Source: Rhabdothermincola_A sp041688815 (GTDB lineage: Bacteria; Actinomycetota; Acidimicrobiia; Acidimicrobiales; Acidimicrobilacustridaceae). Taken from it: a DNA stretch of 64,000 nucleotides. The DNA lies in the NCBI GenBank assembly GCA_041688815.1, contig JBDNHK010000100.1, positions 1 to 64,000 of the forward strand. The letters are read 5' to 3'. Of the stretch, positions 22,289 through 31,389 are shown piece after piece (within the stretch, counting starts at the first letter, position 1; the number at the start of each line of letters is the position of its first letter). The position numbers and the translations under genes are program-made. A model generated the notes under the pieces. It saw only the letters and a program-made list of their open reading frames with translations, was not told the origin of the DNA and ran no database searches.

Positions 22289-22918
22289 GTGAGTCGCCCA
22301 CCTACAGATGCTGCTCTGACGAAGACCCTCCAATGCGCCCTCGGCACCGACACCCTTGCGCCCCTGCACCGCCGGCTGCCGCAGCAAGCAGAGCGTGAAG
22401 CCATCCTCGATCTGGCCTACCGGGTGGTCGAGAGCCCGGTCGGCGACCTCCTCGTCGTCACCTCGTCGGCAGGGCTGGTGCGGTTGGCCTTCGACCTCGA
22501 GGGCCACGACGACGTCCTCGCTGCGTTGGCCGACGAGATCAGCCCACGCCTCCTGGCCTCGGCGGCCCGCACCGACGAGGTCGCCCGTCAGCTCGACGGG
22601 TACTTCGAAGGCCGGCTCCAGCAGTTCGAGGTTCCGGTCGACCTTCGGTTGGCCAGAGGGTTCCGTGGAGAAGTCCTCGTGCACCTGAGCGACATCCCCT
22701 ACGGCTCCACGGCGTCCTACGTCCAGGTGGCCCGCACGACCTCGAGCCCGCGGGCAGCCCGGGCGGTGGGCACGGCGTGCGCCCACAATCCGGTACCCAT
22801 TGTGGTTCCCTGCCACCGGGTGATCCGCTCTGGTGGTTCGCTGGGCAACTACCTCGGGAACTACCTGGGTGGACCCGACGTCAAGGTCACGTTGCTCGAA
22901 CTCGAAGGCGCCATCTGA
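22289..22918 (+). CDS. ogt: Methylated-DNA--protein-cysteine methyltransferase (Ogt-like)
   Basis: This suicide repair enzyme removes alkyl groups from O6-alkylguanine. The active site is PCHRV with Cys175, and the helix-turn-helix region reads IPYGSTASYVQVART...RAVGTACAHNPVPIVVPCHRVI. The protein of 209 residues has an extra 40-residue N-terminus before the usual VESPVGDLLV start of the domain. The start is GTG 22289, with GGAGGA 5 bases upstream. A 12-base imperfect tandem duplication gives NYLGNYLG after the active site, where relatives usually have a single copy. Confidence 0.93.
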   Translation: MSRPPTDAALTKTLQCALGTDTLAPLHRRLPQQAEREAILDLAYRVVESPVGDLLVVTSSAGLVRLAFDLEGHDDVLAALADEISPRLLASAARTDEVARQLDGYFEGRLQQFEVPVDLRLARGFRGEVLVHLSDIPYGSTASYVQVARTTSSPRAARAVGTACAHNPVPIVVPCHRVIRSGGSLGNYLGNYLGGPDVKVTLLELEGAI

Positions 22919-22990
22919 CGACCAGCCGTCGAGTGATCTTCGGGGTGAAGCTCATCGGCGACGCTCTTGCCGGGTGAGGCGCCGGCGGGT

Positions 22991-25177
22991 CTACGCCGGT
23001 GTCAGCTCGACAGGCACACCATTGACGGCGGCATTGCCCGACGGCACGTCGAGGGCGTCGGGCGGGATCAGCTCGTTGGTGTTCGGCCCGGGCCGTTCGT
23101 CGGCCACCGCGGCGCGGGTTCCCGGCTGACCGTGCCCGAAGCCGTGCGGCAGGCTCACCACCCCGACACAGATCTCGTCGCTCACCTCGGCGACGGCCAG
23201 CACCGAGCCGGCGCTCGTGGTGAGACGCACGGAGTCGCCGGTGCTCAGCCCGCGCGACGCGGCATCGTCGGGGTGCACGAGCAGGGTGGAGCGGTCGCGG
23301 CCTCTCATGAGCGCCGGGATGTTGTGCATCCAGGAGTTGTTGGATCGCACGTGGCGTCGTCCGATGAGTACGAGGGGAGGGCGAGGCGCCGCCATGCGAT
23401 CCCGTAGGCGATCGAGGTCACTCAGGATGCTCTCGGGGGCCAGTTCGATGTCGCCGGAGGTGGTGCGCAGCACGTCGTCGAGCGGGGCCGATGACGGTCC
23501 GAAGTCGATGCCGTGGGGATGGTCGGCCAGCATCGCCAACGTCACCCCGTCGGGGTCCTCGCCGAAGCGTTCGCCGAACGGACCGGCCCGCAGCGTCATG
23601 TCGACGATGCGGTCGGGGCCGCGCAGGCCTCGGTCGTCGGCGTCCTCGGTCAGCCCGTGGCGGGCGGCGCGGGCCAGGAACCACATGTCGTCGAGCGCCT
23701 CGACGTCGATCTCGTCGGCCCGGGCCCCACCCAGGATGGCACCGAGGCGCAGGGCGATCTCCCACTCCTCGGGCCGGTCGCCGGGTTCGAAGACCGGGGG
23801 TGACCAGCGGGCCACGGCCCGAAGGGCGAAGCCCCAGAGCGCCTCGTCGCAGTGAGCCTGCTCCAGGAACGACAGGCCGGGCAGGATCACGTGGGCGTGG
23901 CGCGTGGTCTCGTTGAGGGCGTTGTCGATGCTGATCATGGCGTCGAGCATCGGCAGCGCCGCCTGGAGGCGTCCGGCGTCGGGGGCCGACAACGCTGGGT
24001 TGCCGGCGATGGTGATGAGGGCCCGCACCTGGCCGTCGCCGGGGGTGTCGATCTCCTCGGCCAGACACGACAACGGGGCCTGGCCGAGCACCTCGGGGAC
24101 ACCGCGCACCCGCGTCGTCCAGCGACCCCGGCGGGCCGGACCCCGGCGCCTCGCGGTGGAGGAGATGGTGGCGATGGCCGGTCGGGCGAAGCGGGCGCCG
24201 CCCTCGGTGTCGAAGTGCCCGGTGAGGATGTTGACCACCTCGACCAGCCACGACGCCAGTGACCCGAACTCCTGGTTGCACAGGCCGATACGCCCGTAGA
24301 CCACGGCGCGGGGCGTGGTGGCCAACTCCCGGGCCAGGGTGCGGATGCGAGGGGCGTCGATCCCGCACCATCCGGCCACCGCCTCGGGGGTGAACGGCCG
24401 GGCCGCGTTCAACACGGCATCGACGCCCTGTACCCGCCCGGTCACCGGTCCGAGATCGACCAGGCCCTCCTCGTCGAGGACGGACACGACGGCGAGCAGG
24501 AGCGCGGCGTCGGTTCCGGGCACGATGGGCAGCCACTCGTCGGCCTTCTCGGCCGTGCCGGTGCGGCGCGGGTCGATCACGATGGTTCGCCCACCGCGTC
24601 CGCGGATGCGGTCGAGCTCACCGATCAGGTCGGGATACGACAGCAGTGACCCGTTGGAGGCCTGAGGGTTGGCGCCCATCACCACGAGCAGATCGGTGTT
24701 GGCGACGTCGGGGATCGGGATGCTCCACGGGTTCCCGAACAGCTCGGCGCACACCAGGTTCTTCGGCCACTGGTCGACGGTGCCCGCTGACCACGTCACC
24801 GAGATGCCCCCGAGCCCCGGTACCGCCCCGGAGTAACGGCTCAGTGAGTAGCTGTGCACGTTCGGGTTGCCGAGGTACACGGTGACGGCGTCGCGACCGT
24901 GCTCGGCCACCACACCGTGCAGCAGCTCCTCGCACCGGGTGAACGCCTCGTCCCAGCCGACCTCCCGCCACTCGTCGCCTTCGCGCACCATCGGCACCCG
25001 CAGCCGATCCGGGTCGTGGTGGAGCTGGCCCAGCGACGCTCCCTTCGGGCAGAGAAACCCCTTGCTCCACACGTCGTCGTGGTCACCGCGGATACGCACG
25101 ACCTGTTCGCCCTCGGTCTCGATCTCGAGGCCGCACATGGCTTCGCAGAGCGGGCAGGTGCGCAGATGGGTGGGCAT
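22991..25177 (-). CDS. Molybdopterin (bis-MGD) oxidoreductase, formate dehydrogenase/nitrate reductase-like
   Basis: The 728-residue protein has an N-terminal [4Fe-4S] motif (Cys8, Cys11, Cys15 and Cys43, in CPLCEAMC...FLCPKG) and the molybdopterin domain with YLGNPNVHSYSLSRY, SWSAGTVDQWPKN-type residues and VVMGANPQASNG. The C-terminal dinucleotide-binding domain has GRRHVRSNNSWMHN and SLPHGFGHG. At the usual molybdenum ligand position there is TWSAGTVDQ rather than a clear Cys or Sec, so the ligand may be Ser or Asp, or absent. No partner subunits are nearby, so the substrate is unknown. The start is ATG 25177, with TACGCT 8 bases upstream. Confidence 0.88.
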   Translation of the reverse strand: MPTHLRTCPLCEAMCGLEIETEGEQVVRIRGDHDDVWSKGFLCPKGASLGQLHHDPDRLRVPMVREGDEWREVGWDEAFTRCEELLHGVVAEHGRDAVTVYLGNPNVHSYSLSRYSGAVPGLGGISVTWSAGTVDQWPKNLVCAELFGNPWSIPIPDVANTDLLVVMGANPQASNGSLLSYPDLIGELDRIRGRGGRTIVIDPRRTGTAEKADEWLPIVPGTDAALLLAVVSVLDEEGLVDLGPVTGRVQGVDAVLNAARPFTPEAVAGWCGIDAPRIRTLARELATTPRAVVYGRIGLCNQEFGSLASWLVEVVNILTGHFDTEGGARFARPAIATISSTARRRGPARRGRWTTRVRGVPEVLGQAPLSCLAEEIDTPGDGQVRALITIAGNPALSAPDAGRLQAALPMLDAMISIDNALNETTRHAHVILPGLSFLEQAHCDEALWGFALRAVARWSPPVFEPGDRPEEWEIALRLGAILGGARADEIDVEALDDMWFLARAARHGLTEDADDRGLRGPDRIVDMTLRAGPFGERFGEDPDGVTLAMLADHPHGIDFGPSSAPLDDVLRTTSGDIELAPESILSDLDRLRDRMAAPRPPLVLIGRRHVRSNNSWMHNIPALMRGRDRSTLLVHPDDAASRGLSTGDSVRLTTSAGSVLAVAEVSDEICVGVVSLPHGFGHGQPGTRAAVADERPGPNTNELIPPDALDVPSGNAAVNGVPVELTPA

Positions 25178-25236
25178 GCGCGGCGAGCGTACCCAGCGCC
25201 TGGTCTCGAGGTCGCGGAGGCCGCTCAGGGCGTTGC

Positions 25237-26098
25237 TCAGAGGCCGAGCTGGTCCCGCGGACGGACGAGGAAGGTCACGATCAAGCTGGTCAGCGACAGC
25301 ATGACCAAGGTGACGGCGGGGAAGAAAGCGTAGAAGTCGGGGAAGGTGCCGATGGGCGGCCCGCCCGGAGCCGTGTTGCGGAACGCGGACAGCGCGAACA
25401 GCATCGATCCGAGCCAGGCCAGGTACCGGCTCTCCCATGCCCGCTGGCTGAGGATCACCGAAAGCGCCACGGCGACGGCCCCCGCAGCCAGGAGCCAGTT
25501 GATGGCCATCATGGCGGTGGCCCAGGTCCTGGCGTTCGGGTCGCGTTCGGCGGTGAAGGCGACCGCCCCGACGCCCGAGGCGCCCTCGCTGGCCGACCCG
25601 TCGAGGCTGAACCCGCTGACGTTCGAGAGCCCGGTCACCGAGAAGGGCAACACCGGTTGGTCGGCGGCCTCGACCAGCGTGCGGTCGGCCCCCGCCACGG
25701 CGGTGGCCAGGAACCCGGCGGTGTACGCGTCGAACGGATAGTTGCTCACGTCACCTTTGCTCACGTCGATCTCGACGGCCGCCACCGTGGGTGGGCTGTC
25801 ACCGGTCACCCGAATGGTTGGAACCGATCCGATGTCGGTCAGCACGAGCGCACCCTCGGGGGGGGAGCGCCGGCCCCGGTCGAGCTTCGATCCGCATCCG
25901 CAGGATGCCCTTGGCGGCATCGAGGCTGTCGACGCGCACGACGAGTTCGAGGGCGTCGTCGGGGCTGGTCTCCTCGGCGGCGAACCGTTCTGGTGGGTCA
26001 CCCGACGGGACGGATCTGATCACGACCATGGCGGCGAAGACGAGGGTGACGACAAGGGCCGGGCCGATCCACCGGGTCGGGGTGAGGCGACGGGGCAT
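25237..26098 (-). pseudogene. DUF4436-family membrane protein, frameshifted
   Basis: Two frames together make one DUF4436-like protein. The first, from ATG 26098, has an N-terminal membrane helix (WIGPALVVTLVFAAMVVI) and continues to a run of eight G (25858-25865). There the frame shifts by one, and the second frame continues (EGALVLTDIGSVPTIRV...SNYPFDAYTAGFLATAVA...) to three more membrane helices and the stop. Removing one G restores an intact protein of 286 residues. The lesion is either a real inactivation, slippage variation, or a homopolymer sequencing error. The downstream oxidoreductase has its own promoter. Confidence 0.8.
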
Positions 26099-26173
26099 CG
26101 CCCGAGACTGGGCAACCCCGGTTCCGGGCGGGCGCGTCCCCGGCCACCGCTCGGCGCCGGTAGCGTCGGGGCC

Positions 26174-26821
26174 GTGGAAGGTTCGGGGCTGATCGACTCG
26201 CTCAAGCCGAGGGGCGCGGTGCAGTGGATCATTGCCGTCGCGGCGCTGGTCTTCGTCTGTGGGGCCGTCGGCTACGCCATCCGGGCTTTCGCCGAGCCGA
26301 GCCCGAACACCCTCTCCGAGACCGACAAGGGCTTCCTCGTCGACATGATCGATCACCACGACCAGGCCGTCGAGATGAGCATCATCGCCACCGCGAACGC
26401 ATCCGACCCCCAGGTGCGACGCCTGGCCCAAGAGGTCGTCATCTCCCAGCGTTGGGAGCTGGGGGTGATGGAGTCCGTGCTCGGTCGGGCCGGCGTCACC
26501 CGGGGGAACGACCCCGATCGCCGGGCGATGGGCTGGATGGGTATGGCGCCGATTCCGGCATCCCAGATGCCGGGCCTGGCGACATCCGCTCAGATCCGGG
26601 AGATGCGTGGTGCTTCGCCTGACCAGGTCAACACCCTCTTCCTCGAGTTGATGATCGCCCACCACGAGGCCGGCGTCTCCATGGCCGAGTACGAGGCAGC
26701 GAACGGCACGAACTCCTACGTCCGCCAGTTCGCCGCCGACATCGCCCGCAACCAGCGTGACGAGATCGACGAGTACCGGCGCGTGCAGGCCCGCCTCGCC
26801 GCCGCGACGCCCGCGGCCTGA
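26174..26821 (+). CDS. DUF305-family membrane-anchored protein
   Basis: The 215-residue protein has one N-terminal membrane helix (about 15-38) and an extracytoplasmic helical domain of the DUF305 (ferritin-like) type. The repeated His/Asp/Met motifs are visible: DMIDHHDQAVEMS (about 57-69) and LMIAHHEAGVSMAEYE (about 157-172). Members are thought to bind copper or other metals, but the function is not settled. The start is GTG 26174, with TAGCGT ending 7 bases upstream. It is convergent with glnE, whose stop lies 7 bases away. Confidence 0.88.
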   Translation: MEGSGLIDSLKPRGAVQWIIAVAALVFVCGAVGYAIRAFAEPSPNTLSETDKGFLVDMIDHHDQAVEMSIIATANASDPQVRRLAQEVVISQRWELGVMESVLGRAGVTRGNDPDRRAMGWMGMAPIPASQMPGLATSAQIREMRGASPDQVNTLFLELMIAHHEAGVSMAEYEAANGTNSYVRQFAADIARNQRDEIDEYRRVQARLAAATPAA

Positions 26822-26828
26822 GCGCCGT

Positions 26829-29558
26829 TCACTTCGTGGCGTCGTTGAGCCCGTAGAACACCCGCTCGACCACCTTCCGCGACCGGCGGGTGACCTTGCG
26901 GTAGTGGTCGCGCAGACCGCCGGGGGTCGTCTCGAGCGCCCGGGCCAGCCACAACAGCTCGTCGGTTCGCGATGGCAGCGAGTCGCCGGGGCCCGAGTTG
27001 ACGAGGAACCAACGGTTGCGGACCTGTTCGCAGAACTCGTACGACTTCGCCAGGGTGGCCGCGTCCTCGGGGTCGAGCACGTCGGTCGCGGTGAGCGCCC
27101 GCAACGCGTCGAGCGTGCCGGTGGCCCGCACGCCGTGTTGGAGCTGGAGCAGCTGCGCGGTGAACTCCACATCGGACAGTGACCCCCGACCCAGCTTCAG
27201 GTGGAACTCCGGGTCCTCGCCGGCGGGGATCCGCTCGGTCTCGATCCGGGCCTTCATCCGGCGGATCTCCCGGATCTCATCGGGCCCCAGCCCACCACCC
27301 CACACCTGGTCCTCGATGCGGTCGAACAGCTCGTCGCCGAGGCCCTGGTCGCCGGCCGCGAACCGGGCCCGGGTCATGGCCTGGCGCTCCCAGGTGAGGG
27401 CGCTGTCGCGCCAGTAGGTCTCGTAGGCGGTGAGGCTCCGGGCCAGTGGGCCGCTCTTGCCTTCCGGGCGCAGGTCGGCATCGATGGCGTAGATGCGCCC
27501 GGCCGGCGTGGAACCGCCGATGAACCGCATCAGCCCGGCGGCCAGGCGTCGGGCTTCTTCGGCGCCGCGGGTGCCCACCCCGTCGTGGACGAACACGATG
27601 TCGAGGTCGCTGGCGTAGGCCAGTTCGGCGCCGCCGAAGCGACCAAGGCCCAGCACGGCGAAGCGAACCTGAGGGTCGAGCGCAGTGAGGGCGCTCTCCA
27701 AGGTGACTTCGGCCAGCAGTGTCAGATCGGTACCGACCTGGCGGACGTCGGCGTGGCCCAGCAGGTCGCGCGCCGCCACGCCGAAGCGGTTGCGCTGGTT
27801 CCACCGTTGGAGCGTCTCCTGGCGGTCGTCGCGTTCCGCGCGCCACTGCACGGCGTTGTCGGCCGAGGAGAGCAGCGCCTCGCGCGGACGGGTGAGGAGG
27901 CGATCGGGGCGGTCGAGACGCGACACCAGGTCGGGATTGCGCTGCAGGATCTCGCCCAACATCCGGCTGGTTCCGGCGAGGGTGCACAGGGCCTGGGCAG
28001 TGGCAGGAGAGTCGCGGAACGCCTCGGCGAGGGTGCGGCTGTTGCGGTCGTTGTCCAACAGGTTGCGCACCACCAGCAGACCCAGGTCCGGGTCGGGCGC
28101 GCCCGAGAGCCAGTCGAGCAGGAGGGGCAGGAGCTGTTGCATCAGCCGGCTCGACCGGTTCAGCCCCCGTGTGAGTTCGCGCACCGCGGCCTGGGTGCGC
28201 TTGGCGTCGATGAACCCGAAAGCGCTCAGCCGGGCTGCCGCCGCCTCCGGTGACAGCGTCGCGTCGGCCGGTTCGGTGCGGGCGAAGGCTTCCAGCAGCG
28301 GTCGGAAGTAGACCCGCTCGTGGATGGCCCGGACGTCGACCTGGGTCTTGCGCAGGTCCCGGGTGAGCTGCCCGGCGGCGTTGGCGTCCACGGTGTCGCG
28401 ATAACCGATCACCCGGGCCAGGCGATCAAGGGCGATCGGGTCGTCGGGTATGGCGTGCAGCTGCTGCTCGTCGACCAGTTGCACCCGATGCTCGATCGTG
28501 CGCAGTAGTCGGTAGGCCTCGGCCATGACTGCGGCGTCACCGGTGTCCACGTAGCCGGCATCGGCCATCTCGTCGAGGGTGCCCAAGGTGTTGGCCCCCC
28601 GGAGGTCGGGGTCGAGGTGCCCGTGGACGAGTTGGAGAAGTTGGATCGTGAACTCGATGTCACGGATGCCGCCGGGCCCCCGCTTGAGCTCGCGACCCAC
28701 GAGTCCCTGGCGGGTCACCTCGGCCTCCGTACGCGCCTTCATGGCGCGCAGCGATCGCAGGGTGTCGGCGTCGAAGGGGCGGGTCCAGAGCCAACGCTGG
28801 GCGGCATCGAGCCAGCGCCGCCCGAGGGCGGCGTCCCCGGCCGCGGGCCGCGCCTTGAGCAGCGCCTGGAACTCCCAAGGTTCGGCCCAGCGGTCCCAGT
28901 AGGCCTCGTAGGAGTCGATGGTCCGCACGAGAGGCCCATCGCGTCCCTCGGGCCGCAGGTTGGCGTCGACACGGAAACAGCGACGGGCGATCTCCATCAC
29001 CGACCGGGCCCGTCGTTCGAGTCGGTCGCGGCTGCCCTCCCCGACGAAGACGATGTCGATGTCGCTCGAGTAGTTCAGCTCGTCACCACCGAGCTTGCCC
29101 ATACCGATCACGGCCAGGCGGATCCCGCCGGGGCCTTCGCGGTCGGCCGCCTCGGCGAGAGCGCAGGCCGAGGCCAAGCACTGTCGTCCGAGGGCGGCGA
29201 GGTTGGCCCCGACGGCGTCGAGAGGGTCGGCGCCGGTCAGGTCCCGCGCCGCGATGCGGAGGAACTCCAGGTTGCGCCACTGCACCAGGGCGTCGGCGGT
29301 CGGATCGTCGACCGGGGGACGGGCATCGAGACCGTCGAGCACCGCCAACGCGGGGGTTGGTGCCGCCTCGATCACACGGGTGAGTGATCGGCTGGCCGCC
29401 AAGACGGCGATGACCGTCGCGGCGAGGGTGGGACGGCGCGTCAGGTGACCGAGTACACCGTCGTGCTCCACGAGCTGGGTCAACGCGATGCGCACCGCCA
29501 CTGGTGCTGCGCTGCGCTCGGCCAGCTCGTCGAGTTCGGCGGGGAGGGACCTGCTCAC
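26829..29558 (-). CDS. glnE: Bifunctional glutamine synthetase adenylyltransferase/deadenylase
   Basis: The 909-residue enzyme adenylylates and deadenylylates GlnA in response to nitrogen status. It has two nucleotidyltransferase domains, each with the G-K/R-GG...SDxDxVF active site: VIGMGKLGGDELNYSSDIDIVFV in the N-terminal half and VLGLGRFGGAELAYASDLDIVFVHDG in the C-terminal half. Each is followed by RVDANLRPEGRDGPL / AIDADLRPEGKSGPL and a helical GlnD-like regulatory region. The GlnA at 14925 has the Tyr target site. The start is GTG 29558, with TAGCCT 8 bases upstream; the frame extends further but has no similarity. It is divergent from nadE. Confidence 0.95.
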   Translation of the reverse strand: MSRSLPAELDELAERSAAPVAVRIALTQLVEHDGVLGHLTRRPTLAATVIAVLAASRSLTRVIEAAPTPALAVLDGLDARPPVDDPTADALVQWRNLEFLRIAARDLTGADPLDAVGANLAALGRQCLASACALAEAADREGPGGIRLAVIGMGKLGGDELNYSSDIDIVFVGEGSRDRLERRARSVMEIARRCFRVDANLRPEGRDGPLVRTIDSYEAYWDRWAEPWEFQALLKARPAAGDAALGRRWLDAAQRWLWTRPFDADTLRSLRAMKARTEAEVTRQGLVGRELKRGPGGIRDIEFTIQLLQLVHGHLDPDLRGANTLGTLDEMADAGYVDTGDAAVMAEAYRLLRTIEHRVQLVDEQQLHAIPDDPIALDRLARVIGYRDTVDANAAGQLTRDLRKTQVDVRAIHERVYFRPLLEAFARTEPADATLSPEAAAARLSAFGFIDAKRTQAAVRELTRGLNRSSRLMQQLLPLLLDWLSGAPDPDLGLLVVRNLLDNDRNSRTLAEAFRDSPATAQALCTLAGTSRMLGEILQRNPDLVSRLDRPDRLLTRPREALLSSADNAVQWRAERDDRQETLQRWNQRNRFGVAARDLLGHADVRQVGTDLTLLAEVTLESALTALDPQVRFAVLGLGRFGGAELAYASDLDIVFVHDGVGTRGAEEARRLAAGLMRFIGGSTPAGRIYAIDADLRPEGKSGPLARSLTAYETYWRDSALTWERQAMTRARFAAGDQGLGDELFDRIEDQVWGGGLGPDEIREIRRMKARIETERIPAGEDPEFHLKLGRGSLSDVEFTAQLLQLQHGVRATGTLDALRALTATDVLDPEDAATLAKSYEFCEQVRNRWFLVNSGPGDSLPSRTDELLWLARALETTPGGLRDHYRKVTRRSRKVVERVFYGLNDATK

Positions 29559-29625
29559 GTCCGGAGAGGCTAGGTCCGACGCGCTCCGAGTGTTCAGGCC
29601 GCCTCCCCGCCCGTAAGGTCCGACC
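29559..29625. promoter_or_regulatory. Divergent leaderless promoters of glnE and nadE
   Basis: TAGCCT on the minus strand (29567-29572) ends 8 bases before the glnE GTG. TAAGGT on the plus strand (29614-29619) ends 6 bases before the nadE ATG. Confidence 0.5.
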
Positions 29626-31356
29626 ATGGCTGCGCTACGCCTCGGACTCGCCCAGGTCAATCCTGTCGTCGGCGATCTCCCCGGCAACCTGGCGCGCATC
29701 GAAGCAACCATCGGCGACGCCGAGCGGGTCGGGTGCGACCTCGTCGCCTTCCCCGAGCTGGTGGTCACCGGGTACCCACCCGAGGACTTGTTGCTCCGCG
29801 ACAGTTTCGTGCGCCACAACCTCGAGATCATCGAGCAGGTCGCGGCCCGCTCGGGGGCCTGCGTGGCTCTCGTCGGTTTCGTGGACGTGGACCGATCCGG
29901 TCGGTCGGGCCCCGTGCCCGAGGGCGCTGATGCCCGGCCGGCGCTCTACAACGCCGTGGCGGTGTGCGCGGAGGGTCGCCTCCTCGGCACCTACCGCAAG
30001 CGTCGTCTGCCCAACTACTCGGTGTTCGACGAGCAGCGCTACTTCGTGCCCGGGAATGATCCCCTGTCGCTCTTCGCCGTCGCCGGGGTTGCCGTCGGGG
30101 TCTCGATCTGTGAGGACGCGTGGGTGCCCGATGGCTTGTTGGCCGACCTCGGACGCGGCGGCGCCGACCTGATCGTCAACGTGAACGCGTCGCCCTTCCA
30201 CGTCGGCAAGCGCACCGCCCGAGCCGATACCCTCACCGCTCGCGCCCGCGAGGCCGGTGTGCCCATCGCCTACGTCAACCAGGTGGGTGGCCAGGACGAG
30301 CTGGTGTTCGACGGTGACTCGATGGTGGTGGGCGCCGACGGGTCGGTTCTGGCTCGCCTCCCGCAGTTCGTCGAGGCTCTCGCCGTCGTCGACCTGGAGC
30401 TCACGACCCACTCGGGCCCCGCCGACCTCCCGGTCGTCGCCACTTCGAGAGTCACGCGTGCGAGTCCGTTGCCGGCCGTCGCGCCGGTGGGGGTGGCTCC
30501 ACCGCTCGACGCCGATGCCGAGGTCTGGGAAGCCCTCGTCCTCGGCACCCGTGACTTCGTCAGGAAGAACGGCTTCACCGATGTGGTGATCGGCCTGTCC
30601 GGTGGCATCGACTCGGCTCTGGTCGCCGCGGTGGCGGTCGACGCCCTCGGGCCCGACCACGTCCACGGCGTCCTCATGCCCAGCCGATACTCGAGCGAGC
30701 ACTCGATCGCCGACGCGGAGAAGCTGGCCGAGAACCTCGGGATCGAGCACCGGACGGTGCCGATCGAAGGGGCCCACGCCGCCTTCATACAGATGCTCGC
30801 TCCGTCGTTCGCCGACCATCCGCCGGGCGTGACCGAGGAGAACCTGCAGAGCCGGGCAAGGGCCGTGGTCCTGATGGCGCTCTCCAACGCGTTCGGTTGG
30901 CTGTTGCTGAACACGGGGAACAAGAGCGAGGCCTCGGTCGGCTACTCCACCCTCTACGGCGACTCGGCCGGGGGTTTCGCCGTGATCAAGGACGTGGGCA
31001 AGCTCGGGGTCTATCGGCTGTGCCTGCATCGCAACGCTCGCGCCGGGTTCGATCTGATCCCCGCCAACACGATCGGCAAGTCGCCGTCGGCCGAGCTGCG
31101 CCCTGATCAGCGCGACGACCAGAGCCTCCCCGCCTACGACGTGCTCGATCCGATTCTGGCGGCTTATGTGGAGAGGGATCGCAGTCCCGAGGAGATCGTG
31201 GCCGAGGGTGCGGACCCGGCGCTGGTCGGACGCATCGTGCGCCTCGTCGACCGGGCCGAGTTCAAGCGCCGACAGTCACCCCCCGGTCCACGGGTGACGA
31301 CCAAGGGGTTCGGCAAGGACCGACGGCTCCCCATCACCAACCGCTATGAGGGCTGA
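29626..31356 (+). CDS. nadE: Glutamine-dependent NAD+ synthetase
   Basis: The 576-residue enzyme amidates nicotinic acid adenine dinucleotide to NAD+ using glutamine. The N-terminal glutaminase domain has the Glu-Lys-Cys triad in AFPELVVTGYPPEDLLL, GTYRKRRLPNY and VGVSICEDAW (about 163-172). The C-terminal synthetase domain has the P-loop VIGLSGGIDSALVAAV (about 324-339), NTGNKSEASVGYSTLYGDSAGGFAVIKD and a KSPSAELRPDQRDDQSLP segment. The two domains fused in one chain is the actinobacterial form. TAAGGT 6 bases before ATG 29626 supports that start. Confidence 0.96.
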   Translation: MAALRLGLAQVNPVVGDLPGNLARIEATIGDAERVGCDLVAFPELVVTGYPPEDLLLRDSFVRHNLEIIEQVAARSGACVALVGFVDVDRSGRSGPVPEGADARPALYNAVAVCAEGRLLGTYRKRRLPNYSVFDEQRYFVPGNDPLSLFAVAGVAVGVSICEDAWVPDGLLADLGRGGADLIVNVNASPFHVGKRTARADTLTARAREAGVPIAYVNQVGGQDELVFDGDSMVVGADGSVLARLPQFVEALAVVDLELTTHSGPADLPVVATSRVTRASPLPAVAPVGVAPPLDADAEVWEALVLGTRDFVRKNGFTDVVIGLSGGIDSALVAAVAVDALGPDHVHGVLMPSRYSSEHSIADAEKLAENLGIEHRTVPIEGAHAAFIQMLAPSFADHPPGVTEENLQSRARAVVLMALSNAFGWLLLNTGNKSEASVGYSTLYGDSAGGFAVIKDVGKLGVYRLCLHRNARAGFDLIPANTIGKSPSAELRPDQRDDQSLPAYDVLDPILAAYVERDRSPEEIVAEGADPALVGRIVRLVDRAEFKRRQSPPGPRVTTKGFGKDRRLPITNRYEG

Positions 31357-31389
31357 CCGGCGCCCGGCCAGCCCGTAGTCTGGGGAGCC

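Noticed and set aside
22129..22398. Possible small gene upstream of and overlapping ogt
   Set aside because: Codon use is poor, there is no ribosome site, and it runs into ogt in another frame with no family similarity.
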